Positions 1 through 8,423 are shown, numbered from the stretch's first letter. The stretch: DNA of 10,876 nucleotides from Glomus cerebriforme (GCA_003550305.1 QKYT01000259.1:4513-15388), one strand, 5' to 3'. The notes: generated from the letters alone by a model not told the origin. Made by a program: numbers and translations.

Positions 1-860
1 CTTTAATTTCTCTCATTCAACGTGATAATTTTCAAATGAGTGATATTCAAATATGGGAACATGTGCTCAAATGGGGTATTGCTCAAAATCCTGAACTTCC
101 TTCAGATCCTTCAAATTATTCAAAGGATGATTTTAACAATTTAAAAAATACTTTACAAAAATGTATCCCTTTTATTAAATTTTTTAATTTAACTTCTAAA
201 GAATTTTTGAATAACGTATATCCGTATAAAAAAATTATACCTAAAGATTTACGTGATAATTTGTTTAAATATTTTTTAGATTATGATAATAAATCAAATG
301 AAAAGTCAGAACAAAAGTTAACTAAAGAAATTACTAGTACAAGAAGTATTGATTCAAAAATCATCACATTACAACATGCTGAATTAATCTCGAAATGGAT
401 TGATAAATCAAAAATTCTCAAGAAAACCTACGAATTTAAATTAATTCTCCGTGGATCTCGGGATGGATTTTCTGCTAGTAAATTTCATGAGATCTGTGAT
501 AATAAATCTCACACCGTCACAATTATTAAAGTGAAAGGTAGTGAGGAAATACTTGGAGGATATAATCCAATTATATGGAAATCTGATAATAGTTGGGGCA
601 CTACTAAAGATAGTTTTATATTCTATTTTAAGAATAAGGATAGTATTGAAGATTATATTTTAAATCGAGTAAAGGAACATAATACTATACTTAATCATTC
701 TGATTTTGGTCCATCATTTAATGGTTGTGACCTTTATTTGTTTGGAAATAATTTTAATGAAGAAGTTAATTTTTATAATTTTGCTTATGAAATTCCGATT
801 AGAAAAACTGATTATTTTTCTGCAGAAGAGTATGAAGTATTTCAAATTATAAAAGATTGA
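1..860 (+). CDS. BACK-TLDc domain protein (BTB/Kelch-associated BACK plus TLDc), 3' part of gene
   Basis: The frame is open from the window edge (first full codon at 3), through an internal Met at 36, to TGA at 858-860, so the gene starts outside the window. Counting from that Met, residues 1-80 (IWEHVLKWGIAQNPELP, then a helical stretch ending near DLRDNLFKYFLD) look like a BACK domain. Residues 81-109 are a charged, Ser/Lys-rich linker. Residues 110-272 form a TLDc domain: LILRGSRDGFSASKFHEICD at 136-155, VIKVKGSEEILGGYNP-like text at 162-178, a W-K-S-x-N-S-W motif at 181-187 and GPSFNGCDLYLF near 225-236. In glomeromycete fungi this BACK-TLDc pair normally follows an N-terminal BTB domain, which would lie upstream. 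TLDc proteins are linked in animals to oxidative-stress resistance and V-ATPase interaction, and BTB proteins often act as Cul3 ubiquitin-ligase adaptors; either role here is only inference. No intron is seen in the visible part. The domain assignment is firm, the cellular role is not. Confidence 0.9.
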   Translation, partial: LISLIQRDNFQMSDIQIWEHVLKWGIAQNPELPSDPSNYSKDDFNNLKNTLQKCIPFIKFFNLTSKEFLNNVYPYKKIIPKDLRDNLFKYFLDYDNKSNEKSEQKLTKEITSTRSIDSKIITLQHAELISKWIDKSKILKKTYEFKLILRGSRDGFSASKFHEICDNKSHTVTIIKVKGSEEILGGYNPIIWKSDNSWGTTKDSFIFYFKNKDSIEDYILNRVKEHNTILNHSDFGPSFNGCDLYLFGNNFNEEVNFYNFAYEIPIRKTDYFSAEEYEVFQIIKD

Positions 861-1415
861 TGGAGATTAATAGAGTCAATATGTAAAAATTTTTTTTAGC
901 TACTTGATTAGGTAGAGTACAATTAAGTATTAATTTATTTTCAAATGTACTGTATATTAAATCTTTAATATGAGTTTTATTTTAAAAAAATTGAATAAAA
1001 TTATGAGTGGTTCCGGTAGATGTAATAATTACTTTTTTTTATTAAATTTACAATTTTAATATTAATAAACTTTAAATGTCATTCAAATCTAAATATCAAC
1101 TTAGAAAAGAAAACATGGGTAAACCATATGATTAAGAATAATATCATAAACCAAAAGAATATAGGCTAAAATTAATTTCAAGGCAAAATTAGTAAATGAT
1201 AAATTATTCGTATAAAACTACATTCAACATAATTTTGATAACTTTAATAAATTTTAAAACTTAAATATTTTATAAATTGAAAAACTTTAAAAAAATATTT
1301 TTTTTTACAATTAAGTTAAAGGGAGTTTGAATGAGGCATATTGATGATTTGATTTCACATAACAGAACAGAAAAACAAGAAATAGATCAAGATTTAAGAT
1401 TTAAATTTGGTAGTT
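861..1415. other. 3' flank of the TLDc gene; AT-rich, no gene
   Basis: AATAAA polyadenylation-type signals occur on the plus strand at 994-999 and 1064-1069, about 135 and 205 nt after the TGA, and could end the TLDc transcript. A 33-codon plus-strand frame at 1331-1432 starts with ATG and reads MRHIDDLISHNRTEKQEIDQ at its start. Its charged composition is less AT-driven than chance frames nearby, but it has a stop codon directly upstream and I do not recognise it. Nothing else in this stretch can be supported. Confidence 0.4.
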
Positions 1416-1850
1416 TTAATCTAAGAATATGATAAACTGATATTTAAAGATGATGCCAGAAATCTGTAGACCCATACTTTTTATTTGAAATTTTCTACCG
1501 GCCTTAAAGACACTAAAATGTTGGACCTTCCAAAAAGCAGCTGAAACACTTGTACCTCCTGTATTATCTTCCGTACTTATTATTTCGAGATGGTATCTGA
1601 GGTACAGTTATTGAGTAATTGAGCTATTTCTTGAAAAAAATTGAAGGGTTAGGAGTTTTAGTAATAGCGTTTTTATTTTACATTTTTTTTTTCCAACTAT
1701 CTTGAGCAAGTTGCTGAAGTTCCTTTTTTATTCAGTATCATATTCTGTCTTTTCAAGAGAATGCAAAAGCTTTGATATCCTGTTTATATAAATTTTGTGG
1801 TTTCTGAATTAGAATATTTTGGTTCTAAAAAATAAGTTGGTTTCATTGCG
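1416..1850 (-). pseudogene. Decayed coding remnant, unrecognised
   Basis: On the minus strand a stop-free frame runs from 1607 to a TAA at 1416-1418 (63 codons, no start codon). It contains STEDNTGGTSVSAAFWKVQH followed by a basic segment with KAGRKFQIKSMGLQ. Gly, Ala, Asp, Glu and Trp are commoner here than random AT-rich sequence would give. Upstream on the same strand, other frames give SKLLHSLEKTEYDTE, then KKELQQLAQDSWKKK, then EIAQLLNNCTSDTISK, a helical, coiled-coil-like style that continues across stops and frameshifts. Around 1780-1850 a further piece reads AMKPTYFLEPKYSNSETTKF. I read this as one old broken gene or transposon piece; no family is recognised. Chance cannot be excluded, since 60-codon open frames occur by chance in sequence this size. 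Confidence 0.35.
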
Positions 1851-2252
1851 AAATAGTGCACAACCATAAATTACATTTATTATTTTTTTTAAACTTCGAT
1901 TATACTGTAAAGAGAATGATAAAGGGAACTGATTTTAGAAACGTGAATATTGTTACAAATTACATTGTTGAAGTATAATAAAAAAAAAATAATTTTTCAT
2001 ATGGTTGATTAAATGTGGAAAATTGGCTTTGTGACAATAATTGACTTAATTGTATTTATTTATTTATAATTTATCTTGCACATTCATATTTTACATATTT
2101 TAAATTTTAAATTTATAAGAATATCATAAACTATGATTAACATTGTAATGTTGTTAAGCTTTTTATGTAATTTTATACTATACTTGATTATTGTATGTAT
2201 TTTGTTTTCTATTATCATCTGTCTGTAATTGTAATTTGATTATTTATCCTAT
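1851..2252. other. AT-rich stretch without recognisable features
   Basis: Long A and T runs and low-complexity text. No frame with coding-like composition, no inverted repeat and no splice pattern was noticed on either strand. Confidence 0.4.
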
Positions 2253-2598
2253 TTATATTTCTATTATATATTCTTTATCTCTTCCATCATTATTAGAATT
2301 AACTTTTCTACCATTATAGTTTCCTCTAAATTTCATTTCTTTTATTGTTATACCTAACCATTTTTCTATTGATGTTTGTCATTATTAATTTTTCCATAAA
2401 TGGTTGCAATTTTTTGTTTGATCAATATTAATATAATTTATTATTATACAGTATATCCCTTTTATTATTTTATGACATATGATTATTAATTGTGTTATCA
2501 TAATCTTCCATATTTGTTCTTTCTATTTATCTTCATTTTTTTCTTATCTATTTCTCAGAAAAAGTACTTAGCTTGTCACCCAAATTAGTAACTTTAAC
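2253..2598 (-). pseudogene. Possible decayed coding fragment, unrecognised
   Basis: Minus-strand pieces with non-random composition lie close together: VKVTNLGDKLSTFSEK from 2598 downward to a TAG, then after noisy sequence a 41-codon stop-free frame from 2378 to the TAA at 2253-2255, reading SIEKWLGITIKEMKFRGNYN and then a Gly/Arg/Lys/Asn-rich part. The style recalls the Asn/Lys-rich text of fungal transposon proteins, but no motif is diagnostic. It lies downstream of, and on the same strand as, the broken gene at 3025-4500 and may belong to it. Confidence 0.22.
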
Positions 2599-3024
2599 AA
2601 CATCATTGTATTGAGGTAGTTAATGATGCTTGAAGATGTAATCTCAAAATACTCGAATAGTACCTACCATTTACAATTCTTTATATTTAAAAGTAAAATG
2701 ATATACCAGAGTTTGTCCTACATATTAGACACCATTGATTACTTGACTTTTATCTGATCCTGAGTATGATATGTTTCTTATATCAATTATTTTTTGTAAA
2801 ATATATAATACTGATGTTTTTTTTATTGGGGCTTCATTAAAGACAATCAGCTGCATTTTAAAAAAAAGTGATTTTCACAAATTATGCATAGCTATATTTC
2901 TTATTTAATAAAGTTTTTGATCCTTATATTATGATTATGTGATGTGAATATTCAAGTGATACAGTAATACACTTATTTGATTTTATAATACAATTAAATA
3001 TTTAAAAAGGATTTTATAAATATT
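2599..3024. other. AT-rich stretch without recognisable features
   Basis: No supported gene. Some minus-strand text around 2640-2760 (for example YVGQTLVYHFTFKYKEL) may be further decayed coding sequence, but it is too short and too interrupted to call. Confidence 0.3.
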
Positions 3025-4500
3025 TTAAAGAGATTTATTACACATGTCAGTGAAACAATGATATAAAATAATATCCTTTTTTGTAGCATTACATATTATC
3101 ATATGAATATTGTAACTAATTGCTTTTTTTGATAGCCAACATGTTAAATTTGATGCATTAAATAATTTCATGATATGGGATACAATAATCACATTGACAG
3201 CATCATCCTATATAAGCTTTGAAGCACTATATTAAAAATATAAAAAATACTTCTTTAATAGTAAATTTGTCAAGTTTACAATACATGGTTAATAGTTTTA
3301 TTTTTCCAATCCACATACACTCATATATGTTAATTTCAGATTTCATTATCAGAGATCTTAATTTCATTACATTAAATAATTTATATAAACTGCACTAATA
3401 ATAAAGCATTATTTTAGTAAAAATATGATTCCAGGCACTGAAACTCCATATGTGAATAACTATTTCATCATAATCTCTCTTAGATAAATTATTCAGATTC
3501 TTAAAATACGTATCATGTACTTTTGAGGATAATCCAAATATTGCAAGTGGTACCTGAAAGTGCTCAGATCAGAGTCTGAGAGTTTTATATCATGATCAAT
3601 TCAGATCTTCTTTAGAAATCCATCCCTTGTTTTTTTGTAATTTCAACTGAATATTCTCAAATCATCAAAAAATTTCATTATTCTAATAAATCTCTAATAT
3701 ACCTGTACCAAATAGTTGAAAAACTTTTGTTTTGCTAAGTCTGTCATATAATATTTAGGTATGTATCCATATGTAATAATTTTGTAAAATTTATTAAGTG
3801 TATGAAACTTGGATTATTCATATTAGTAAGATCAAATAGTTGATTAGATAATCCTAAAGTATTTTTTTCATACAATAGTTCAAGTAAATCAGCTATAATA
3901 AAAACAGTATCTTAATAAATATTTCTTCAACAAATAATTTTATCATGATAAAGTTTTATACCTGTATTTTTAAAAATAAATTTCAACTTTTCACCCTCAC
4001 TGGATTATAGTTAGTTTGTAATAAAGTCTTGAAATTAGAATCACTGGCAATAAGTATCAATACAGCCGATCTATATAATGTATAATTTGCATTTATACCA
4101 TTTTTTCAAAACTATGAGCATAAGATATGTATTATGTTGAATCCTTCATTTTGAACAAGATTCTATAAGGAATCAGCTAATGGAATAGATCTAATAATTG
4201 GATCTCTATCTGCCTAATAAAGACCATTTTACATCAGTAAATTGAGGCAATACTGAATAATTCCTAGTAATAGGGCTGTATAACTTTTAATATATTATTT
4301 TATGTTGCTTAAATTTGATAATGTAAAATCTTATTGTGATGATCAAAGTGCAATTGTCTTCTTTTTAATCAAACATCCTATTTGTCATATTTACTGATGA
4401 TAAAATTTTCTTTTAACATATAATTTGAGCCAGTAATAAAATGTATAAATCTTCCTTTACTATAAAACATATTTTTTGCAATTAGGCTAAGAAAGATAAA
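3025..4500 (-). pseudogene. Broken gene, unrecognised protein, several frameshifts and stops
   Basis: The minus strand carries a chain of coding-like segments that hand over from frame to frame. From 4210 to 4001 one register of 70 codons holds three stops and reads DRDPIIRSIPLADSL, later LYRSAVLILIASDSNFKTLL. From 3998 to 3780 a second register of 73 codons with two stops reads EGEKLKFIFKNTGIKLYHDK, then VFIIADLLELLYEKNTLGLS and NQLFDLTNMNNPSFIHLINF. After a shift comes GYIPKYYMTDLAKQKFF. From 3565 to the TAG at 3395-3397 a register of 56 codons reads HFQVPLAIFGLSSKVHDTYF, then LSKRDYDEIVIHIWSFSAWN. Composition (Asp, Glu, Gly, Pro, Ala, Trp) is unlike neighbouring AT noise. The core is 3395-4210. 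The upper end (4380-4500, with KNMFYSKGRFIHFITGSNYM) and a 60-codon frame at 3025-3207 (DDAVNVIIVSHIMKLFNASN at its start) are possible extensions. I do not recognise the family; it could be a host gene or a transposon protein. Confidence 0.5.
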
Positions 4501-4537
4501 AGAAATACATAAGACTAGTGAATATAAATAAATATGA

Positions 4538-4882
4538 TGGAGAACACAAGAATTTAAATCACAAATAATATCTAGTTTTCTACTTCCTGTAATTAGGTTG
4601 GTTAAATTAGGTATTTGGTATTTGTATATTATAAAAATAGTCTTACAAGTTCTGGAAAAAAAGTATTTAGTGAATTCAACTGAGTTTGCATGTAGAGAGT
4701 CTAATTTTTTTTGTACTAATAATGAATCTGATGTTGTGAGTCATCATGAGAACCAATATCTTTTTTTATATAAAAATATTGTGGTAAAAATTATCAATAT
4801 TAATAACAACCAAATATTACTCATTTTACTCATTGAAAATATGAACATAATTAAGTTTGATTTTACTTTGCTTATAAATTGA
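4538..4882 (+). other. 115-codon stop-free frame without a start codon, doubtful remnant
   Basis: The frame is open from after a TGA at 4535-4537 to a TGA at 4880-4882. There is no usable ATG; the only in-frame Met is close to the end. One part, VNSTEFACRESNFFCTNNES followed by DVVSHHENQYLFLY, has mixed composition, while the rest is Ile/Leu/Asn/Lys-rich as expected from AT-rich noise. An open frame this long is less expected by chance here than the 60-codon ones, so a decayed exon is possible. There is no recognised domain. Confidence 0.25.
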
Positions 4883-5068
4883 TTGATAATTATATAATTT
4901 AAATAATAATTGCATCATGTGAAAGAAAAATTGATTGATTGATAATTATAATAAGTTAATAATAAGCATGTCATATGAAAAATTAATAATTTAATCATGT
5001 GAAAGAAAGACTCACTTATTGATAATTATAATAAGTTAATAATAGTTGCAACATGTGAAGAAAAGAAA
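4879..5068. repeat. Degenerate minisatellite, about three units
   Basis: Three related units follow each other. Each starts with TTGATTGATAATTATA or a close variant (near 4879, 4931 and 5014), continues with AATAAGTTAATAATA-like text, and ends with CATGTGAAAGAAA-like text (near 4916, 4995 and 5051). Unit lengths differ: the first is about 52 nt, the second about 83 nt with an inserted segment, the third about 55 nt. No function is suggested. Confidence 0.6.
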
Positions 5069-5382
5069 AATTATTCTACTATTTTATAAGTAAATATTAA
5101 ATCTTTATTTTTTTATTTTATTTAATTAGCATCATGTATTATTTAAAGATCATACACAAAAGGTAAATATAATTTAATATAAATTTTATTTCAGAATGTG
5201 AAAGTTGTAAGTAATAGAGTTTTTTTATTCTAATATAAAGATGTTAATTATATTAGCAAAACAGCTAAATGTTTGTATATCATTCTATTCTTATTAATTA
5301 TCTAATTCATAAATAATATTAAATTTTTCCTTGTAGTTTAAATTCAGTGGAATTGAAAATGAGATTAAAGCAGTAAAAAGGA
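5069..5382. other. AT-rich stretch without a gene
   Basis: No coding signal is seen. Two good 3'-splice-like strings occur (TTTTATTTCAG near 5195 and TTTTTCCTTGTAG near 5337), but no exon chain can be built from them, so they are not called. Confidence 0.3.
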
Positions 5383-5581
5383 CAGCAGACAGGTGTATCA
5401 TACACAGTAATATGTAATTTACCGCGTGATGTTTGATTTAAGCTGAAAATATGATTATACTTGGCATATTACCAGGGCCAAATGAGGTTGATTTGCATAG
5501 AGTAAATCACTACCTTTCGCCAGAACTAGAGTCACTTTGGGAGGAGTGACATTATATTTATACTTGTTAGCAGTAGTGAGT
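5383..5581 (+). pseudogene. Fragment of a Tnp2-type (CACTA/EnSpm superfamily) transposase
   Basis: Three frames together spell one conserved transposase stretch. From 5383 the first reads QQTGVSYTVICNLPRDV, then a TGA at 5434-5436 and FK. A one-base shift leads to 5451, which reads MIILGILPGPNEVDLHRVNH and then YLSPELESLW. A second shift near 5543 gives GVTLYLYL. The order N-L-P-R-D...N-x-I-x-x-G-I-x-P-G-P-N-E...N-x-Y-L-x-P...L-W-x-G-V matches the core block of the tnp2 transposase family, where plant and fungal copies have a PGP or GP motif followed by a Leu-rich 'YL.PL...L..LW..GV' helix. Whole proteins of the family are many hundreds of residues, so this is a small remnant with two frameshifts and one stop. 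No flanking CACTA terminal repeat was found. Confidence 0.65.
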
Positions 5582-6024
5582 ATTTATTAGGATCATATTC
5601 ATTTTTATTTGATGTCTAAGTAAAATAAATTATTGATTTTCTTTCATAATTAGGAATTACTACTGGATGTGGCATTCTTGGAATATTACAAAAATAAATA
5701 CTAATAATTTACATATATTTATTAAGTATAAAAAAATAATTATCTAGAAATCTTTTAGGTATACATAATTTTTTTATTTTTAATATTCAATAAAGTTTTT
5801 ATTGTGAAATTGATTACTGGTTCATTTTGGCCAGATAATTTAATGATTTTCATAGATATAATCCATTAAATTATCTGGCTGAAATGATTTATGTTACTGT
5901 AGTTTTTTAAATATTATCTATTCTTTTTTATATTAAATTCATGAGTAATAAATAGTACAAAAAATTATTTTAGATTAATTTATAAGAATAATGGAAAGAA
6001 TAGTTGTATTAACTAAATTTATAA
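5582..6024. other. AT-rich stretch holding one strong hairpin, no gene
   Basis: Apart from the inverted repeat at 5823-5886, listed separately, I see only AT-rich text with no coding-like frame on either strand. Confidence 0.35.
5823..5886. repeat. Near-perfect inverted repeat with 23-nt arms and 18-nt loop
   Basis: The left arm 5823-5845 and the right arm 5864-5886 are reverse complements except at two adjacent positions. The core is CCAGATAATTTAATG facing CATTAAATTATCTGG. The 18-nt loop is AT-rich. In RNA the two imperfect positions could be partly covered by wobble pairs, so the transcript would fold into one long stem. It could be a very short MITE, a deletion product of a larger inverted-repeat element, or a small-RNA hairpin precursor. 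I see no clear target-site duplication at its edges. Confidence 0.65.
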
Positions 6025-7474
6025 TAATTCAAATTATTTCGTTTACAAATAAGTTGTAAGTTTGTAAAGAGGCTGGTAGTTACATAAATTTTAAAAAAGA
6101 TGTGTCATGAGAATTATTATGTAATCATAATTTATCAATATCAAATTTTTTACGAATCCCTGGATTAAGGAACAATTAATGAATCAAGACAACACAAATG
6201 CCAAGCAATCAATACATAATTTTGTGTGGTATCTTATATTTTTTGGTTGAATATTCATTTGCTTCTTTATATTTTATTTTTTTGAATTATTTGTAATTTC
6301 CTCAATTTTCATATGAACAATAAAATAATTCATCAATTCTTCTATTTAATTGTTTAAATACTTTTTCATTAGATGAATGTAACAATTTTGTCTGATTCAA
6401 TTCCAAATATTTAATAATTTCAATGGCTACAAAATACATAATCATAACATAAATTCTTTTAGGATTTCAGAAGCTACATGAGACATGACTCCATGAAGAT
6501 TTGTATTAACTATTTACTAGCTTCTTCACATATTCTCATATCTTTAGTAGATATGATAATTTCAACATGATCATGATAAACTATCCGTTTTTGATGAATA
6601 ATTTTATGGAACTAATATTTAACATAAACTTGCATTATTTTATTAAAAATTAGCTTTATTTTTAAACTCGCATCCGCAGATTGGTTAACATCTCCATACG
6701 TGCCATCTACTATCAACCAGAAAAATTTTCTATCATGTAATCTAAAATTATTTATCATATTGTATCACACCCTCTGTATTTCATTTTTATTATCTGAGGT
6801 CTAGTGAAAATTATTTATCACACCTATTTGTAACATGTTAGTATATAACTCCGCATAATGCTGGTCAAAAAATCACGTGATAGAGAATTTTTCTGGGAAC
6901 ATTTATAAAGTAAAAAAATGAGTAAATAATATTTTGATACTTGCATTGGGGTCTCCTATTTTTTGGTACCAGACTCTTTTATTTCTAAAATTTTGAAAGA
7001 ATATATCTAATCAATACTTGGATATGTTGTAGCCTAAACGTAACCATGTCCCAAATCCGACTTGGGATATCCCAAATCAAACTTGGGACAATCCTATGTC
7101 CGAAATTTAACCATATCCCAAACAAAACTAGTAAATTTTAAATGTTTAAGACGTCTCAAACTACCATTTAAGACTGAGTTAGTTTGGGACATGGTCAAGT
7201 TTCGGATGTAAGGTTTTCCCAAGTTTGATTTGGGACATGGTAGTGTTTGGGCTACAACAGATATACTTTAGAATATCATAATTATTTTTACTTACGGACA
7301 ATTAAGACATTGGACTACACGGTGAGTTTTTGCATTTTCATGCTCTTGTGGGAGGTTTGTTTCTTCAAAAAGATCCTTAGTGAAAAGCTCACTACGTATG
7401 ATAGCGCCTTTCTTTTTGTAAGACGCTAACTTGGTAGGGTTGTTGGTTCAGTAAATCAACAGACATTGCAATAA
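6025..7474 (-). pseudogene. Decayed multi-exon gene with an intron that carries a MITE; family unrecognised
   Basis: Exon A (7474-7296) follows an acceptor ending CTTCAG and reads NPTKLASYKKKGAIIRSELF, then TKDLFEETNLPQEHENAK and RVVQCLNC, with one internal TGA. It ends at a perfect donor, CC|GTAAGT. The intron ends TTTTAG at 6985; leaving out the inserted element and one target-site copy it is 72 nt, like the kinase introns here. Exon B starts at 6984 and continues exactly in frame: NKRVWYQKIGDPNASIKILF, later FFDQHYAELYTNMLQIGVIN, FFWLIVDGTYGDVNQSADAS and VYHDHVEIIISTKDMRICEE. This single register holds for 157 codons with stops at 6903-6905, 6873-6875, 6801-6803, 6765-6767 and 6612-6614, and ends in a TAG at 6510-6512. 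After frameshifts it goes on with HGVMSHVASEILKEFM and, from 6445, AIEIIKYLELNQTKLLHSSN, fading near 6025. The splice continuity makes a former gene close to certain. I do not recognise the protein; it may be a host gene or a large transposon protein. Confidence 0.7.
7025..7259. mobile_element. 235-bp MITE-like element with long terminal inverted repeats and a GATA target duplication
   Basis: The element starts TGTTGTAGCC and ends GGCTACAACA, and the inverted similarity continues inward for about 80 nt per side, with motifs such as ACCATGTCCCAAATC and CCGAAA facing their complements. The left arm has an extra copy of about 21 nt (TCCCAAATC...CTTGGGA-type text), so the arms differ in length. 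GATA at 7021-7024 is repeated at 7260-7263 directly outside the ends, as expected for a 4-bp target duplication. It has no coding capacity, so it would depend on a transposase made elsewhere. It lies within the intron of the dead gene on the minus strand. TGT...ACA ends with a 4-bp duplication fit Ginger-type DNA transposons among others; that class assignment is only a suggestion. Confidence 0.75.
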
Positions 7475-7626
7475 CTGAAGGTTATTACTTATTAGCTTGA
7501 CAATTAAATTAATGAAAATTATTTACTATGTGATTTTAGTTGTTTTATATGTAATTCAAAAAAAATGTATGATCATTATATGAAACTTAGCAAAAAAAAA
7601 ATTTCCATAATCAAATCAATAAATGA

Positions 7627-7775
7627 TTATCTGGGTTAATTCAGATCAAAACCCGGGTCAATGAAATATATGACCTGACCCATCAGGTCGGGTCATGCAG
7701 GTCAACGAGTCACTAAAATTGTTAGTATTGACCCAATTTAAAATTCAAATCAGGTTAAATTAACCCGGGTTAACT
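7627..7775. repeat. GGTC/CCCGGG-rich repeat block with internal palindromes
   Basis: This block is much richer in G and C than its surroundings. It contains a perfect 14-nt palindrome TTAACCCGGGTTAA (7760-7773), a second CCCGGG near 7652, and an 11-bp stem ATGACCTGACC/GGTCGGGTCAT with a 5-nt loop (7670-7696). Its outer parts face each other loosely as inverted repeats (GGTTAATT...GGGTCAAT on the left, ATTGACCC...AATTAACC on the right). It looks like a small non-autonomous transposable element or a piece of one; its exact borders and any target duplication are unclear. Confidence 0.5.
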
Positions 7776-7952
7776 CGTAAATTAAAGCAAAAAGAAAAGT
7801 TATCAAGGGAAGATAAAAACAGGATAATGATAGAAAACTATAAAAAAAGTATTATAATAAAAAATAGACGGATAGGAATTTTGATTGAAGAGAATAAAAA
7901 TCATAAAAAAATGTGGTCTACGACAAAGGTAAAAGATATAATAGATATAATA
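7764..7952 (+). other. 63-codon stop-free purine-rich frame, doubtful
   Basis: The frame is open from 7764 to a TAA at 7953-7955 and reads Lys/Glu/Ile/Asn-rich text such as KQKEKLSREDKNRIMIENYK. There is no start near its beginning, and its first codons lie in the repeat block. A strongly purine-rich strand gives open frames easily, so this is recorded only as a possible remnant. Nothing else is seen from 7953 to 8193 but AT-rich text. Confidence 0.15.
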
Positions 7953-8193
7953 TAATAGAAATGGGTATAATGAAATAGGTAGAAAAGTGGAAATTTAGAA
8001 TTTATTATATAGAGTATCTAAATAGAAATTTATTATCTTTAAAATGTACTATCATAGTTCGCTAATAATTATTCTTATTTAATTTGAAGTCAAACGTTTA
8101 AAGATACAATATAAATAAATAAATACACTTTTTTGGTTGTAAAATAATTATTGCACATGTGATCAGCAATAACTCGTGCCAAATTATAGAATT

Positions 8194-8252
8194 ATGGAAT
8201 TAAAAAATTTAATTGATAATTTTTGTCGAACTTGTAGATTGGATTGTTTGAT
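8194..8252 (+). other. Possible first-exon remnant with three closely spaced cysteines, doubtful
   Basis: ATG at 8194 opens a short frame reading MELKNLIDNFCRTCRLDCL that runs into a good donor string, GAT|GTAAGT, at 8253. The C-x2-C-x3-C spacing is suggestive, but no convincing second exon follows. The minus strand of the same stretch also gives plausible text, so coding status is unsure. Confidence 0.18.
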
Positions 8253-8423
8253 GTAAGTTCCAAATAAGCAATAATGATACAACAATTAACAGTAATTTAA
8301 TAGTAGATTACAGCTATATGTGGATTATTCAATAAAATTCACTTTTTTTTTTGAGATAAGGCATTTATATAATTTCAATAATAACCATTTCTTTAGCATT
8401 CTCTATAATAAATAGTGTAATAA

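Noticed and set aside
5195..5212. 12-nt microexon between TTTTATTTCAG and GTAAGT
   Set aside because: The splice-like strings are good, but no exon on either side can be joined to it with coding sense.
6510..6905. Stops in the dead gene as evidence of C-to-T decay (RIP or 5-methylcytosine deamination)
   Set aside because: Every stop codon is one C-to-T step from CAA, CAG or CGA, so the stops alone prove nothing. Dinucleotide ratios over the region, or alignment to intact copies, would be needed.
7247..7429. 60-codon plus-strand open frame starting at TTG
   Set aside because: It begins in the end of the MITE, needs a non-ATG start, and lies antisense to exon A of the dead minus-strand gene, whose reading is far more protein-like.
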